From Nonomuraea montanisoli (GTDB lineage: Bacteria > Actinomycetota > Actinomycetes > Streptosporangiales > Streptosporangiaceae): 64,000 bases of DNA. Numbering within the stretch: position 1 is the first letter of the stretch; the number at the start of each line of letters is the position of its first letter. Both the position numbers and the translations under genes were made by a program. The notes beneath the pieces were generated by a model. It searched no databases, had not been told where the DNA came from, and was given only the letters and a program-made list of their open reading frames with translations. The stretch covers positions 1 to 64,000 of the forward strand of contig NZ_JABWGN010000006.1 in NCBI RefSeq assembly GCF_013363975.1. Direction: 5' to 3'. This document shows positions 1 to 8,053 of the stretch, one piece after another.

Positions 1-27
1 GGGCGGCCGCGAGAAACGCGGCCGCCC
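1..27. terminator. GC-rich hairpin, likely terminator
   Basis: A perfect 10-bp inverted repeat (GGGCGGCCGC / GCGGCCGCCC) is separated by the 7-nt loop gagaaac. It lies 47 nt past the stop of the minus-strand gene at 74-1282, so it fits a factor-independent-type terminator for that gene, or for a plus-strand gene outside the window. There is no clear T-tract, which is common in high-GC actinobacteria. Confidence 0.6.
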
Positions 28-73
28 GCCCGAACGGCTCTCCGCGCGCAGCCGCCCCGTCGGAAGACCGGAG

Positions 74-1282
74 CTAACCGCGGATCGAGGCCAGCCCATG
101 CAGGCGGCGCAGCGCCTTGCGGGCGGCGGCGGCGACGCGTTGGTCGGGGTGGTGGTCGATGAACACCCGGAGCACCTGCGCCGTCCACGGATGGTCACCC
201 AGGGCGAACAGCGTGAGGGTCCCCGCCTGCTCCTCCGCGTCCATGCCCATCGCGATCGAGGCGATCACCTCGTCCGTCTCGCCGCCGAACTCCAGCAGCG
301 TCGCCGCCATGTCCACCAGCGCCCACGCGATCTCCTCCGGCGTCGAGGGACGCTCGTCCCGGCCCAGGCGGGCCGCGATCACGGCCCCGAGCCGCGGCGT
401 GTCGATGAGCCGGTCGAGCACCTGCCTGCCCTCGTCGCCGAAGTCCGTGGCCAGCAGCTCCACGCCGACGGCCCGGCCCAGCGGGCTCGCGGTGGCCAGC
501 GCGGCACCCACCTCCTCGGCCGCCGCGCCCCGGTCCCTGCCGGCCAGCCAGCCGGTCAGCTCCTCCAGCCGCTCCGGCTCCGGGTACGAGCGCAGCCCCT
601 GCAGCAGCGCGGCGGCGTCCCGCGACGCGAACGACCCCATGACCGGGATGTCCTGGCCGGACGCCTCGCTGATGAGCCCTCTGGCCGCCCACGAGCCGAG
701 CGGGCTCAGCGCGTACAGCTCGGTCGTCTCCGTGTCCGCCGGTCCGCTCCCCGTCCTGCGGCCCCGTCCCCGCGTCACGGCGGGAGGCGGATCCTGTGCC
801 ACCCGCCGTACCAGGCCGAGCGTGCCGAGGACGCCCGGCGCTCCGGCGAGCCGCTCGCGCCGCATGAACAGGCGCACGAGACGCAGGAAGACCTGCTCGT
901 CGCGCAGGACGACGTCGCGGCACACCTCCGTCCACGTCCGGAGGATCTGCGGGTCCTCCCCTTCCCGCAGGACCTCCGCCACCCGCTCCCGGACCGCCTC
1001 GTCCAGCAGCTCCTCGCCGCCCGCCGCCTCCGCCTCGCCCGCCGCCTCCGCCTCGCTCGTCGCGGAGTCCAGCGCACGCCCGCCCTCGGATCCGGCGCCG
1101 GTCTCTGATCCGGCCCCTGATCCGGTCTCGGTCTCGGTGCCGGTCGCGGGGGCGGTGGCGCGCAGGAGGGCCGTCGTCAGGGGCGTCGCGCGTACGGCCG
1201 CCGCCAGCTCGGCCTCGGAGGGGAGCCGCACCGGCGGCTGGAGGGGCAGCGTGTCATCGTCGTTGGTGGCCACGACTCTCAT
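74..1282 (-). CDS. hypothetical protein, acidic linker plus helical C-terminal region
   Basis: A 402-residue protein I do not recognise. I chose the ATG at 1282 (N-terminus MRVVATNDDD) over a longer in-frame extension, because the extension is Ala/Arg-rich and looks like non-coding DNA read through. Residues 45-90 form a low-complexity linker rich in Gly, Ala, Thr, Glu and Ser. The rest is predicted helical, and the last 150 residues (short Leu/Ala helical pairs ending in AARKALRRLHGL) resemble HEAT-type solenoid repeats. There is no signal peptide or membrane segment, so it is probably cytoplasmic. It is transcribed alone toward the hairpin at 1-27. The coding assignment is secure from codon bias; the function is unknown. 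Confidence 0.75.
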   Translation of the reverse strand: MRVVATNDDDTLPLQPPVRLPSEAELAAAVRATPLTTALLRATAPATGTETETGSGAGSETGAGSEGGRALDSATSEAEAAGEAEAAGGEELLDEAVRERVAEVLREGEDPQILRTWTEVCRDVVLRDEQVFLRLVRLFMRRERLAGAPGVLGTLGLVRRVAQDPPPAVTRGRGRRTGSGPADTETTELYALSPLGSWAARGLISEASGQDIPVMGSFASRDAAALLQGLRSYPEPERLEELTGWLAGRDRGAAAEEVGAALATASPLGRAVGVELLATDFGDEGRQVLDRLIDTPRLGAVIAARLGRDERPSTPEEIAWALVDMAATLLEFGGETDEVIASIAMGMDAEEQAGTLTLFALGDHPWTAQVLRVFIDHHPDQRVAAAARKALRRLHGLASIRG

Positions 1283-1374
1283 CCTGGCGGACGCGGCCCG
1301 TCCCGCGGCGGCCCCCCTGCCGCAAATCCCCCGAAGCGCCGCGGCGACCTCCCGCACCCCGCAGGCTGGACATC

Positions 1375-1708
1375 ATGACCTGGGACCTCGAGAAGCTCGA
1401 CCTGGACGCTGGGCCGCGCCGGCGACACCGAGCTGTACGCGTTCCGGGAGGAGGAACCGCACTACCCGAGCGACTTCGAGGTGGCCAACCACTACGTCGC
1501 GACCAGCCCGCACTCGCCGTTCACCCGCCACGTGCTCGCGCAGCGCACGACCCCCGGCGCCCGGATCCGCATCGAGGGCATCGTGCGCGCGGACACCGGC
1601 GCCGCCACCGCCCCGGGCCTGGTCGCGGTGCTGCGCGACCGCCTCGGCATCGACCTGCCGGAACGGGACGCGGCCGAGCTCCTGCCCCGTCTCGCGACCG
1701 CCTCCTGA
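1375..1708 (+). pseudogene. arylamine N-acetyltransferase remnant with internal deletion
   Basis: The ATG at 1375 begins a typical NAT N-terminus (MTWDLEKLDLDA). After that the frame is lost. From about 1409 a different frame encodes what matches the C-terminal domain of NAT enzymes: GDTELYAF, then VANHYVATSPHSPF, and finally RLGIDLPERD just before the stop at 1706-1708. About 170 residues that should lie between, including the catalytic Cys-His-Asp triad, are absent. The simplest reading is one internal deletion that fused the two ends out of frame. A GTG at 1481 opens a 75-residue ORF that is only the tail. No function is expected. Family assignment rests on remembered NAT motifs, not on a search. 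Confidence 0.7.
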
Positions 1709-1880
1709 CCTCCTCCGGGGGCCTCCCGGAAGCCCGCTCCGCAAGGGGGCCGGGCCGGGACGCGGCTCGCGCCCCTCACCTCGGAAACCGCTTACGACCG
1801 GGAGCTCCGGGAGGCGGCGCGGCGCGGCCCTCGTCCACCGGGAGCTGAACCGCCGGACCGGTGACGCCGTACCTGGCGAA

Positions 1881-1903
1881 AAGCAGATCTTCCGGATCTG
1901 CTT
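1881..1903. promoter_or_regulatory. inverted repeat just upstream of the DUF1996 gene
   Basis: A perfect 9-bp inverted repeat, AAGCAGATC / GATCTGCTT, has the 5-nt spacer ttccg. It ends 8 nt before the GGGAGGAG ribosome binding site (1912-1919) of the gene starting at 1926. Its A/T content stands out from the surroundings. It could be an operator or a 5'-UTR hairpin that affects translation. Confidence 0.45.
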
Positions 1904-1925
1904 CATCAACCGGGAGGAGTGTCGC

Positions 1926-4001
1926 ATGCGAGATACGTCGCGTGGACGTCCGTTCACACCCTGGCTGACCCTGTTCGGCGGCATCGTGCTGGTGCTTGCG
2001 ACGGGCCCGTCACCGCAGCAGGGGGCTGGCGTGTTACGGCTGTCCGGCGTCGGGTTGTCCGCCGGTGCGAACAGCGCCGAGACGATCGTCTGCCCGGGCG
2101 TGGCGGACCGGTTGCCCGCCGTCCCGGCGGCGGCACGGGAGGAGGTGGACCGGAACCTGGCGCTGCTGGAGAAGCAGATCGCCGAGGCGAACGCGCGGCT
2201 GGTGTCGTCGGCCGGCGAGGGTGGTCCCGACTTCGTGCGCAACGCCATCCTCGGACCGCTGGAGGACAAGCGGGTCGCGACCGTCAACCGGATCGCCACC
2301 GCCATCGGCCGCGTGGCCGCCCGTCCCGAAGGGCTGGTCGCGCTGGCCCCGTGCGCGCTGTCCGGATCGGGCGCCCCGGCCCCCACCGGAACGGCGGCCC
2401 CCACGGCGACGGCCGCCCCCACCGGAACCGCGGCGCCCACCGGAACCGCGGCGCCCACCGCGACCGCGGCGCCCACGGCGACGGGCACGGCCGCTCCCAC
2501 CGGCGGCGCCACGGCCCCCGCCACCGGCCGGACGATCGTCTGCCCGGGCGTCAAGCAGCGGCTGAAGGAGATCCCGGCCGCGGCGAGGGAGGAGGTCCAG
2601 CGCAACCTGGCCCAGCTCGACAAGCAGATCGCCGAGGCGAACGCGCGGCTGGTGTCGTCCGTGGGGCAGGGCGGCCCGAACTTCGTGCGCAACGCCATCC
2701 TCGGGCCGCTCGAGGACAAGCGGGCCGCAGCCATCGACCGGATCGCGATCGCGATCGGCCGCGTCGCCGCCCGCCCGACCGGCCTGGACGGGCTGGCCGC
2801 GTGCTCCCTGTCCACCTCCGGCACGCCGGGTTCCTCCGCCACGGCGGCGCCGGACGCTGCGGACCCGTCGGCGATCGGGCCTACGGCCGACGACTTCGTC
2901 GACATCCGGCAGGTCGCCCGCGCCGAGCAGCCACGGAGCACGGGCAGGGGCTCCCGGGGCACGTTCCTCTCCCGCTGCGGCGTCCCGAGGGAGTCCCACG
3001 CCAACGAGGACAACCTCGTCATCGCGCCCGGCGTCCAGGACGGCGCCCAGCAGCTCGTCGACTACGTGGGCAACACCACGACCGACGCGTTCTCCACCAA
3101 CGAGAGCCTGGCCGCGTCCACCACCACCTGCGCCAACCGCGCCGACCAGTCCGCGTACTTCTGGCCCGCCCTGCGCACCCGCGCCGCCGGGGACGTGGGC
3201 GCCGAGGCCGCCCCCGCCGACCCCGAGGCGACGGACCCGCCGAGCGACCTGCCGACGGACCTGCCGGCCGACGCGCCCACCGATCTCGGCCCCACCGACC
3301 TGCCGCCCGAGGCCGGCCCCACCGACCTGCCGCCCGAGGCCGGCCCCACCGACCTGCCCGACGACACCCTCACGGCCCTGCCCGACGACACCCTCACCGC
3401 CCAGCCCGACGCCGCCTCGACGGCGCAGGCGGACGGCGCCCGGCAGGCCGTGGAGAACAACGTCGGCACCCCGGTGGAGCCCACCGCCGTGCGCATCCAG
3501 TACCGCGGCAACCCCGTCTCCCGGGTCACGGCGATGCCGCGCTTCCTCCGCCTGTTCTCCGGCGACCCGAGGGCGCTCACCAACGGCGACGACAACGTCC
3601 GCGCGGCTTGGAGCTGCACCGGCTTCACCGACCGGCTGACCGGCAAGTACCCGATCTGCCCCTCCGGCAGCGACCTCGTGCGCGTCCACGACATGCCGAG
3701 CTGCTGGGACGGCGAGAACACCGACAGCGCCACCCACCGCTCGCACCTCGTCTTCCCCGGCGAGGACGGCGCCTGCCCGTCCGGCACGCGCGCCGTTCCG
3801 CAGCTCCGCGTCACGCTCGTGTACGGCGAGCTGCCCGAGGCCCGTCCGGAGGGCACGGACGTCCCCTTCGCCCTGGACTCGTTCGCCAGCGAGCGCCACG
3901 CCCCGCAGACCGCCCACGCCGGCGCCGTCGTCGTGATGTCGGACCGGCTCATGCGGACGGTCGTCACGTGCATCAACACCGGCAGGAACTGCTTCACCTG
4001 A
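1926..4001 (+). CDS. secreted DUF1996-domain protein with duplicated N-terminal module
   Basis: A 691-residue exported protein. The ATG at 1926 follows a strong GGGAGGAG ribosome binding site. A signal-anchor-like hydrophobic stretch lies at about residues 12-30. Residues 52-143 and 202-293 are two copies of a roughly 92-residue helical module: both start T-I-V-C-P-G-V, both contain AREEV.RNLA and FVRNAILGPLEDKR, and both end in Cys. Pro/Thr/Ala repeats (APTGTAAPTAT type) link them. From about residue 347 comes DUF1996 (RCGVPRESHANEDN, TTTCANRADQSAYFWP, MPSCWDGENTDSATHRSH, CPSGTRAVPQL). That domain is interrupted by a Pro/Asp/Thr-rich insertion at about residues 430-500. DUF1996 proteins are extracellular and uncharacterised; a cell-wall or polysaccharide role is only inference. 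Confidence 0.85.
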   Translation: MRDTSRGRPFTPWLTLFGGIVLVLATGPSPQQGAGVLRLSGVGLSAGANSAETIVCPGVADRLPAVPAAAREEVDRNLALLEKQIAEANARLVSSAGEGGPDFVRNAILGPLEDKRVATVNRIATAIGRVAARPEGLVALAPCALSGSGAPAPTGTAAPTATAAPTGTAAPTGTAAPTATAAPTATGTAAPTGGATAPATGRTIVCPGVKQRLKEIPAAAREEVQRNLAQLDKQIAEANARLVSSVGQGGPNFVRNAILGPLEDKRAAAIDRIAIAIGRVAARPTGLDGLAACSLSTSGTPGSSATAAPDAADPSAIGPTADDFVDIRQVARAEQPRSTGRGSRGTFLSRCGVPRESHANEDNLVIAPGVQDGAQQLVDYVGNTTTDAFSTNESLAASTTTCANRADQSAYFWPALRTRAAGDVGAEAAPADPEATDPPSDLPTDLPADAPTDLGPTDLPPEAGPTDLPPEAGPTDLPDDTLTALPDDTLTAQPDAASTAQADGARQAVENNVGTPVEPTAVRIQYRGNPVSRVTAMPRFLRLFSGDPRALTNGDDNVRAAWSCTGFTDRLTGKYPICPSGSDLVRVHDMPSCWDGENTDSATHRSHLVFPGEDGACPSGTRAVPQLRVTLVYGELPEARPEGTDVPFALDSFASERHAPQTAHAGAVVVMSDRLMRTVVTCINTGRNCFT

Positions 4002-4026
4002 TCGTCCGGTTCACCTGATCGTCCGG
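3993..4026 (+). repeat. 17-bp tandem duplication across the stop codon
   Basis: The unit TTCACCTGATCGTCCGG occurs twice head to tail at 3993-4009 and 4010-4026. The first copy contains the TGA stop of the DUF1996 gene and the second repeats it out of frame. It looks like recent slippage. Confidence 0.8.
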
Positions 4027-4187
4027 CCGGCTCTGATCGCCGCCTGCCCGGCCCTGATCCTCCGGCCGATTCCGCTGCTCCGACCGGCGCGCCCCCCGGC
4101 CCCCGACACCGCCCCCCGGCCCGCGACACCGCCCCGCGGGCCGGGGCCGCGCCCTCAGCGGACGGCGGCCACTCAGAGAGACGCGGT

Positions 4188-4265
4188 GGGACGGGCGCGC
4201 GGCGGTTCAGGGCGCCGCGGCGGGACGGGCGCGCGGCGGTTCAGGCGGACGCGGCGGGAAGGGGC
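4188..4265. repeat. 34-bp-period tandem repeat beside the TPR gene 3' end
   Basis: The 24-bp core beginning GGGACGGGCG and ending GCGGTTCAGG is present exactly at 4188-4211 and 4222-4245. A third, degenerate unit runs into 4265. The unit resembles the 3' end of the minus-strand gene that stops at 4274, including the TCA that encodes its stop. It may therefore derive from local duplication of that gene's end. The rest of 4002-4187 is C-rich with a near-duplicate of cccccggcccccgacaccg; I see no gene there. Confidence 0.6.
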
Positions 4266-4273
4266 GTGGCCGC

Positions 4274-4927
4274 TCAGGTGGACGCGGCCAGGCGGGCGCG
4301 CGCCTCCTCCACCTGGCGCAGGATCGCCTTGGCGCCGCCCGCCTCCGCGAGCTCGGCCGCCTCCGCCGCCAGCGCCTCGGCGTCGCCGCGCCGCCCCTCG
4401 TCGAGGGCGACGTGGACGAGGCCCACCAGGTTCGCGGCGACGCCGGGCAGGAACCCCACCTCCCGGCGCAGCCGCGTCGACTCCTCCAGCCGCTCCCGCG
4501 CCACGTCCAGCCGCCCGGCGGCGTGCGCGGCGATGCCCAGGTGGCGCGCCGCGTACGACGCGGTCAGCCGGTCGCCGGCGGCGCTCGCCAGCGCGTACGA
4601 GCGCTCCAGCAGCGGCAGCGCCGTGTCGTGGTCGTGCCGCACGACCTGGTGGTACGTCCCGAGCCAGAACACCGCCTCGGCCTCGCCCCGCGTGTCGCCC
4701 AGCGACCGGTAGAGGCCGCGGGCCCGCAGGAACAGCGGCAGCTCGTCGGGGTCCTCCTCGCCGTCACGCAGGAAGCGCGCGTGCGCGATCCGGCCGCGCG
4801 CCAGGGAGAGGCCGGCCTCGACCGCGTCGAGCTCGTGGCCGGCCGCGGCCAGGGCGCCGTCGTCGCCGCCGAACACCGCCTCCTCGTAGAGCGCCCTCGC
4901 CCGCTCGCTCCACCCCTCAGCACCCAT
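4274..4927 (-). CDS. tetratricopeptide-repeat protein
   Basis: A 217-residue soluble protein. I chose the ATG at 4927 because GGGAGGCG stands about 7 nt upstream; an ATG at 4945 would bury that site. The sequence is a series of TPR-like helical pairs (ALYEEAVFGGDDGALAAAG, ARGLYRSLGDTRGEAEAVFWLGTYH, LLERSYALASAAGDRLTASYAARHLG, ARERLEESTRLRREVG). Similar segments form the C-terminal sensor half of actinobacterial TPR/AfsR-like proteins, but no NTPase or DNA-binding domain is present here. It is a monocistronic scaffold-type protein with no assignable partner. Confidence 0.8.
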   Translation of the reverse strand: MGAEGWSERARALYEEAVFGGDDGALAAAGHELDAVEAGLSLARGRIAHARFLRDGEEDPDELPLFLRARGLYRSLGDTRGEAEAVFWLGTYHQVVRHDHDTALPLLERSYALASAAGDRLTASYAARHLGIAAHAAGRLDVARERLEESTRLRREVGFLPGVAANLVGLVHVALDEGRRGDAEALAAEAAELAEAGGAKAILRQVEEARARLAAST

Positions 4928-4960
4928 GGCCTCGCCTCCCATCACTCATCGTCCCATCCC

Positions 4961-5025
4961 TCCGGGGATCTCCGGGGATCTCCGGGGATCTCCGGGGATC
5001 TCCGGGGAGCTCCGGGGAGCTCCGG
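4961..5025. repeat. decanucleotide tandem array
   Basis: Four exact copies of TCCGGGGATC (4961-5000) are followed by two of TCCGGGGAGC (5001-5020) and a partial unit. The 10-bp period puts every copy on the same face of the helix. It lies in the divergent gap between the TPR gene (start 4927) and the CDF gene (start 5098), so copy-number change could affect either promoter. Confidence 0.9.
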
Positions 5026-5034
5026 TCACTCCAC

Positions 5035-5058
5035 GGAGACGGAGACGGAGACGGAGAC
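5035..5058. repeat. GGAGAC hexanucleotide repeat, four copies
   Basis: Four perfect head-to-tail GGAGAC units occupy 5035-5058, directly after the decanucleotide array and about 27 bp before the -10-like TAGTCG (5086-5091) of the CDF gene. Such simple repeats are prone to slippage. Confidence 0.9.
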
Positions 5059-5097
5059 ACCGCGGTAGATCCTCGTCCGCGCGGGTAGTCGGCGACG

Positions 5098-6006
5098 GTG
5101 AGCAAGGACGGATCAGAAGAGGCCACAGTAGCGGCGCTGGCCGCAAACGTCGGGATCGCGGTGTCCAAGTTCGTGGCCTTCTTCTTCACGGGGTCGTCGG
5201 CCATGCTGGCCGAGGGCATCCACTCCACCGCGGACTCGGGCAACCAGCTCCTGCTGATGCTGGGGCGCAGACAGTCGGCGCACCGGCCGAGCCGGGCGCA
5301 CCCCTTCGGCTACGGCGGCGTGCGCTACTTCTACGGCTTCCTGGTGTCCGTGGTGCTGTTCTTCGGCGGGGGCCTGTTCGCCCTGTACGAGGGCTACGAG
5401 AAGATCACCCACCCGCATCCGCTGGAGAGCTGGCCGTGGGCCATCGGCGTCCTGCTCGTGGCCATCGTCATGGAGGGCATGTCGCTGCGCACGGCCGTGC
5501 GCCACTCCAACCGGGTGCGCGCCGGCCGGTCGTGGGCCCGCTTCGTCAAGGAGGCCAAGGCGCCCGAGCTGCCCGTGGTGCTGCTGGAGGACACGGCGGC
5601 GCTGGCCGGGCTGGGCTTCGCGCTCGTCGGCGTGACGCTGTCGCTCGTCACGGGCAACACCCAGTTCGACGGCATCGGCTCGGTGGCCATCGGCCTGCTG
5701 CTGGTCGTCGTGGCCCTCATCCTGGCGCGCGAGACCAAGAGCATGATCATCGGCGAGGCGGCGTCGCCGGCCGTGCAGGGGGCCATCGAGGACGTCCTGC
5801 AGAGCGACCCCGCGATCCGCTCCTTCACCGAGCTGCGCACCCTGCACCTCGGGCCGGACGACGTGCTCGTCGCCGCCCGCGTGATCATGCCTGCCGAGCA
5901 GGACATGGGGCAGGCGTCGCGGGCCCTGGCCGACACCGAGCGCCGCATCCGCGACCGCGTCCCGCACGCCACCACGATCTACCTCCAACCGGCCGTGCCC
6001 TCCTGA
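5098..6006 (+). CDS. cation diffusion facilitator family transporter
   Basis: A 302-residue inner-membrane protein of the CDF (ZnT/FieF) family, which exports divalent metals such as Zn, Fe or Co by proton antiport. The start is a GTG at 5098, 6 nt after the -10-like TAGTCG, consistent with a leaderless mRNA. About six hydrophobic segments precede a cytoplasmic C-terminal domain (about 210-302). TM2 carries the family motif (SSAMLAEGIHSTADSGNQ, with the metal-site HxxxD) and TM5 carries the second (LEDTAALAGLGFA). HPFGYGGVRYFY is the usual short loop. The metal cannot be read from sequence. Confidence 0.9.
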   Translation: MSKDGSEEATVAALAANVGIAVSKFVAFFFTGSSAMLAEGIHSTADSGNQLLLMLGRRQSAHRPSRAHPFGYGGVRYFYGFLVSVVLFFGGGLFALYEGYEKITHPHPLESWPWAIGVLLVAIVMEGMSLRTAVRHSNRVRAGRSWARFVKEAKAPELPVVLLEDTAALAGLGFALVGVTLSLVTGNTQFDGIGSVAIGLLLVVVALILARETKSMIIGEAASPAVQGAIEDVLQSDPAIRSFTELRTLHLGPDDVLVAARVIMPAEQDMGQASRALADTERRIRDRVPHATTIYLQPAVPS

Positions 6007-6108
6007 CGGCCTGCCCTCGCCCCGCCGGCCCCATGGGCCCCTCAGGTCGGCGCCCGCGCCCGCGCGGGGCCCTTGCGCCCGGCGCCCGGGCGCTGATCTG
6101 ATCGAAGG

Positions 6109-7965
6109 GTGAGCACCTACGACGCCGTCTACCGGCGCAGCATCGACGACCCCGAGGGTTTCTGGGCCGAGGCCGCCGCGGGCATCGACTGGGACGTGGC
6201 GCCCGCGACCGTCCTGCGCGACGGCCGGTGGTTCCCCGACGGCCGGCTCAACACGTGCTTCAACGCCGTGGACCGGCACGTCCTGGCCGGTCACGGCGAC
6301 CGCACGGCGCTGATCCACGACAGCCCCGTGACCGGCTCCGTGCGCGCCTACACCTACGCCGAGCTGCTCGACGAGGTGGCGCGGACCGCCGGGATGCTGC
6401 GCGGCCTCGGCGTCGAGGCCGGCGACACCGTGGTGATCTACATGCCGATGGTGCCCGAGGCCGTGATCGCGATGCTGGCCTGCGCGCGCCTCGGCGCCGT
6501 CCACTCCGTGGTGTTCGGCGGGTTCGCCGCGGCCGAGCTGGCCGTGCGCATCGACCACGCGCGCCCGGTCGTGGTGCTGTCGGCCTCGTGCGGCATCGAG
6601 CCGTCCCGGATCGTGGCGTACAAGCCGCTCCTCGACGCCGCGCTGGAGCAGGCCGGGCACCACCCCGCGCACTGCGTGATCCTCCAGCGCCCGCAGCAGC
6701 CCGCGAGCCTCGTCGAGGGCCGCGACCTCGACTGGGCCGACGCCCTGCGCGGCGCGGAGCCGGCCGCCTGCGTCAGCGTCGCCGCGACCGACCCCCTGTA
6801 CGTGCTCTACACCTCCGGCACCACCGGCGCCCCCAAGGGCGTCGTGCGCGACAACGGCGGCCACGCCGTGGCGCTGCACTGGAGCATGGGCAACGTGTAC
6901 GGCGTCGCGCCCGGCGAGGTGTTCTGGGCCGCCTCCGACGTCGGCTGGGTCGTCGGGCACTCCTACATCGTCTACGGGCCGCTGCTCAGGGGCTGCACGA
7001 CCGTGCTGTACGAGGGCAAGCCGGTCGGCACGCCCGACCCGGGGGCGTTCTGGCGGGTGGCGGCCATGCACGACGTGCGGGTCATGTTCACCGCGCCGAC
7101 CGCGATCCGGGCGATCAAGAAGGAAGACCCCGCCGGAGATTTCACGAAAAAATGGGATTTGTCGGGTCTTCGGTATCTCTTCCTCGCGGGGGAGCGGCTA
7201 GACCCCGACACCTACCACTGGGCCGCCGGACTGCTCGGCGTCCCCGTCATCGACCACTGGTGGCAGACCGAGACCGGCTGGCCGGTCGCGGCCGGCTGCG
7301 CGGGGCTCGGCCTGCCGCCCGTCAAGCCCGGCTCGCCCACCAAGTCCGTCCCGGGCTACGACGTGCGCGTCCTCGACCCGGCGGGCCAGGAGTGCCCGCC
7401 CGGCGTCGAGGGCGCGATCACCATCCGCCTGCCCCTGCCGCCCGGCACGCTGCCCACCCTCTACCGCGACGACGCCCGCTTCGCCGCCTCCTACCTGTCC
7501 CGCTACCCCGGCCACTACCTGACCGGCGACGGCGGCTATGTCGACGAGGACGGCTACCTGTTCGTCATGGGCCGCATCGACGACGTCATCAACGTCGCCG
7601 GCCACCGCCTGTCGACCGGCCAGATGGAGGAGGTCATCGCCGCCCACCCGGACGTGGCCGAGTGCGCCGTGATCGGCGTGGCCGACGAGCTCAAGGGCGA
7701 GCTGCCGGTCGGGTTCGTGGTGCTCAAGGCCGGCGCGGACCGCGACCCGGCCGAGGTGGAGCGGGAGGTCGTCGCGCTGGTGCGCGAGCGCGTCGGCCCG
7801 GTCGCCGCCTTCCGCCGGGCCGTCGTGGTCGGCCGCCTGCCCAAGACCCGCTCCGGCAAGATCCTGCGCGGCACCATGCGCGACATCGCGGCCGGGCGGC
7901 CCTACCGCACGCCGTCCACGATCGAGGACCCGGCCGTGCTGGGGGAGATCTCCGACGCCCTCTGA
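6109..7965 (+). CDS. prpE: acyl-CoA synthetase, propionyl-CoA synthetase (PrpE) type
   Basis: A 618-residue AMP-forming acyl-CoA ligase that activates short-chain acids (propionate most likely, acetate possible) through an acyl-adenylate. The GTG start at 6109 leads into an ACS N-terminal domain (YRRSIDDPEGFWAE). Motifs seen: YTSGTTGAPKGVVR (P-loop), DHWWQTETGW (adenylate binding), the TGDGG/GRIDDVINVAGHR hinge, and PKTRSGKILR with the catalytic, acetylation-regulated lysine. Length and motifs match PrpE. It is monocistronic between the CDF and NACHT genes. Oddly, codons at about 7111-7200 are much more A/T-rich than the rest, although the protein stays family-like (KKEDPAGDFTKKWDLSGLR). Confidence 0.88.
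   Translation: MSTYDAVYRRSIDDPEGFWAEAAAGIDWDVAPATVLRDGRWFPDGRLNTCFNAVDRHVLAGHGDRTALIHDSPVTGSVRAYTYAELLDEVARTAGMLRGLGVEAGDTVVIYMPMVPEAVIAMLACARLGAVHSVVFGGFAAAELAVRIDHARPVVVLSASCGIEPSRIVAYKPLLDAALEQAGHHPAHCVILQRPQQPASLVEGRDLDWADALRGAEPAACVSVAATDPLYVLYTSGTTGAPKGVVRDNGGHAVALHWSMGNVYGVAPGEVFWAASDVGWVVGHSYIVYGPLLRGCTTVLYEGKPVGTPDPGAFWRVAAMHDVRVMFTAPTAIRAIKKEDPAGDFTKKWDLSGLRYLFLAGERLDPDTYHWAAGLLGVPVIDHWWQTETGWPVAAGCAGLGLPPVKPGSPTKSVPGYDVRVLDPAGQECPPGVEGAITIRLPLPPGTLPTLYRDDARFAASYLSRYPGHYLTGDGGYVDEDGYLFVMGRIDDVINVAGHRLSTGQMEEVIAAHPDVAECAVIGVADELKGELPVGFVVLKAGADRDPAEVEREVVALVRERVGPVAAFRRAVVVGRLPKTRSGKILRGTMRDIAAGRPYRTPSTIEDPAVLGEISDAL
7111..7200. other. low-GC patch inside prpE
   Basis: About 90 bp with runs such as ttcacgaaaaaatgggattt interrupt a gene that is otherwise near-saturated with G/C at third positions. 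The frame is intact. It could be a gene-conversion tract, a relic of older sequence, or selection on an internal DNA or RNA signal. Confidence 0.5.
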
Positions 7966-8053
7966 CCGCGGGCCCCGGCCGGTCGGCGGCGGGAATCCCC
8001 GCGAGCCGGCCTGGAACGCGCCATGATGGGACATCCCCCGTCCCGGAGGCCCC

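Noticed and set aside
1481..1708. 75-codon ORF as an intact small gene
   Set aside because: It is only the C-terminal part of the decayed NAT gene.
98..4001. Long plus-strand open frames at 98-1108 and 117-4001
   Set aside because: They are antisense to the minus-strand gene at 74-1282 or extend the DUF1996 gene far upstream through non-coding DNA; the ribosome binding site and signal peptide place the real start at 1926.
4961..5025. Decanucleotide array as a CRISPR
   Set aside because: Units are 10 bp with no spacers, so this is a simple tandem repeat.
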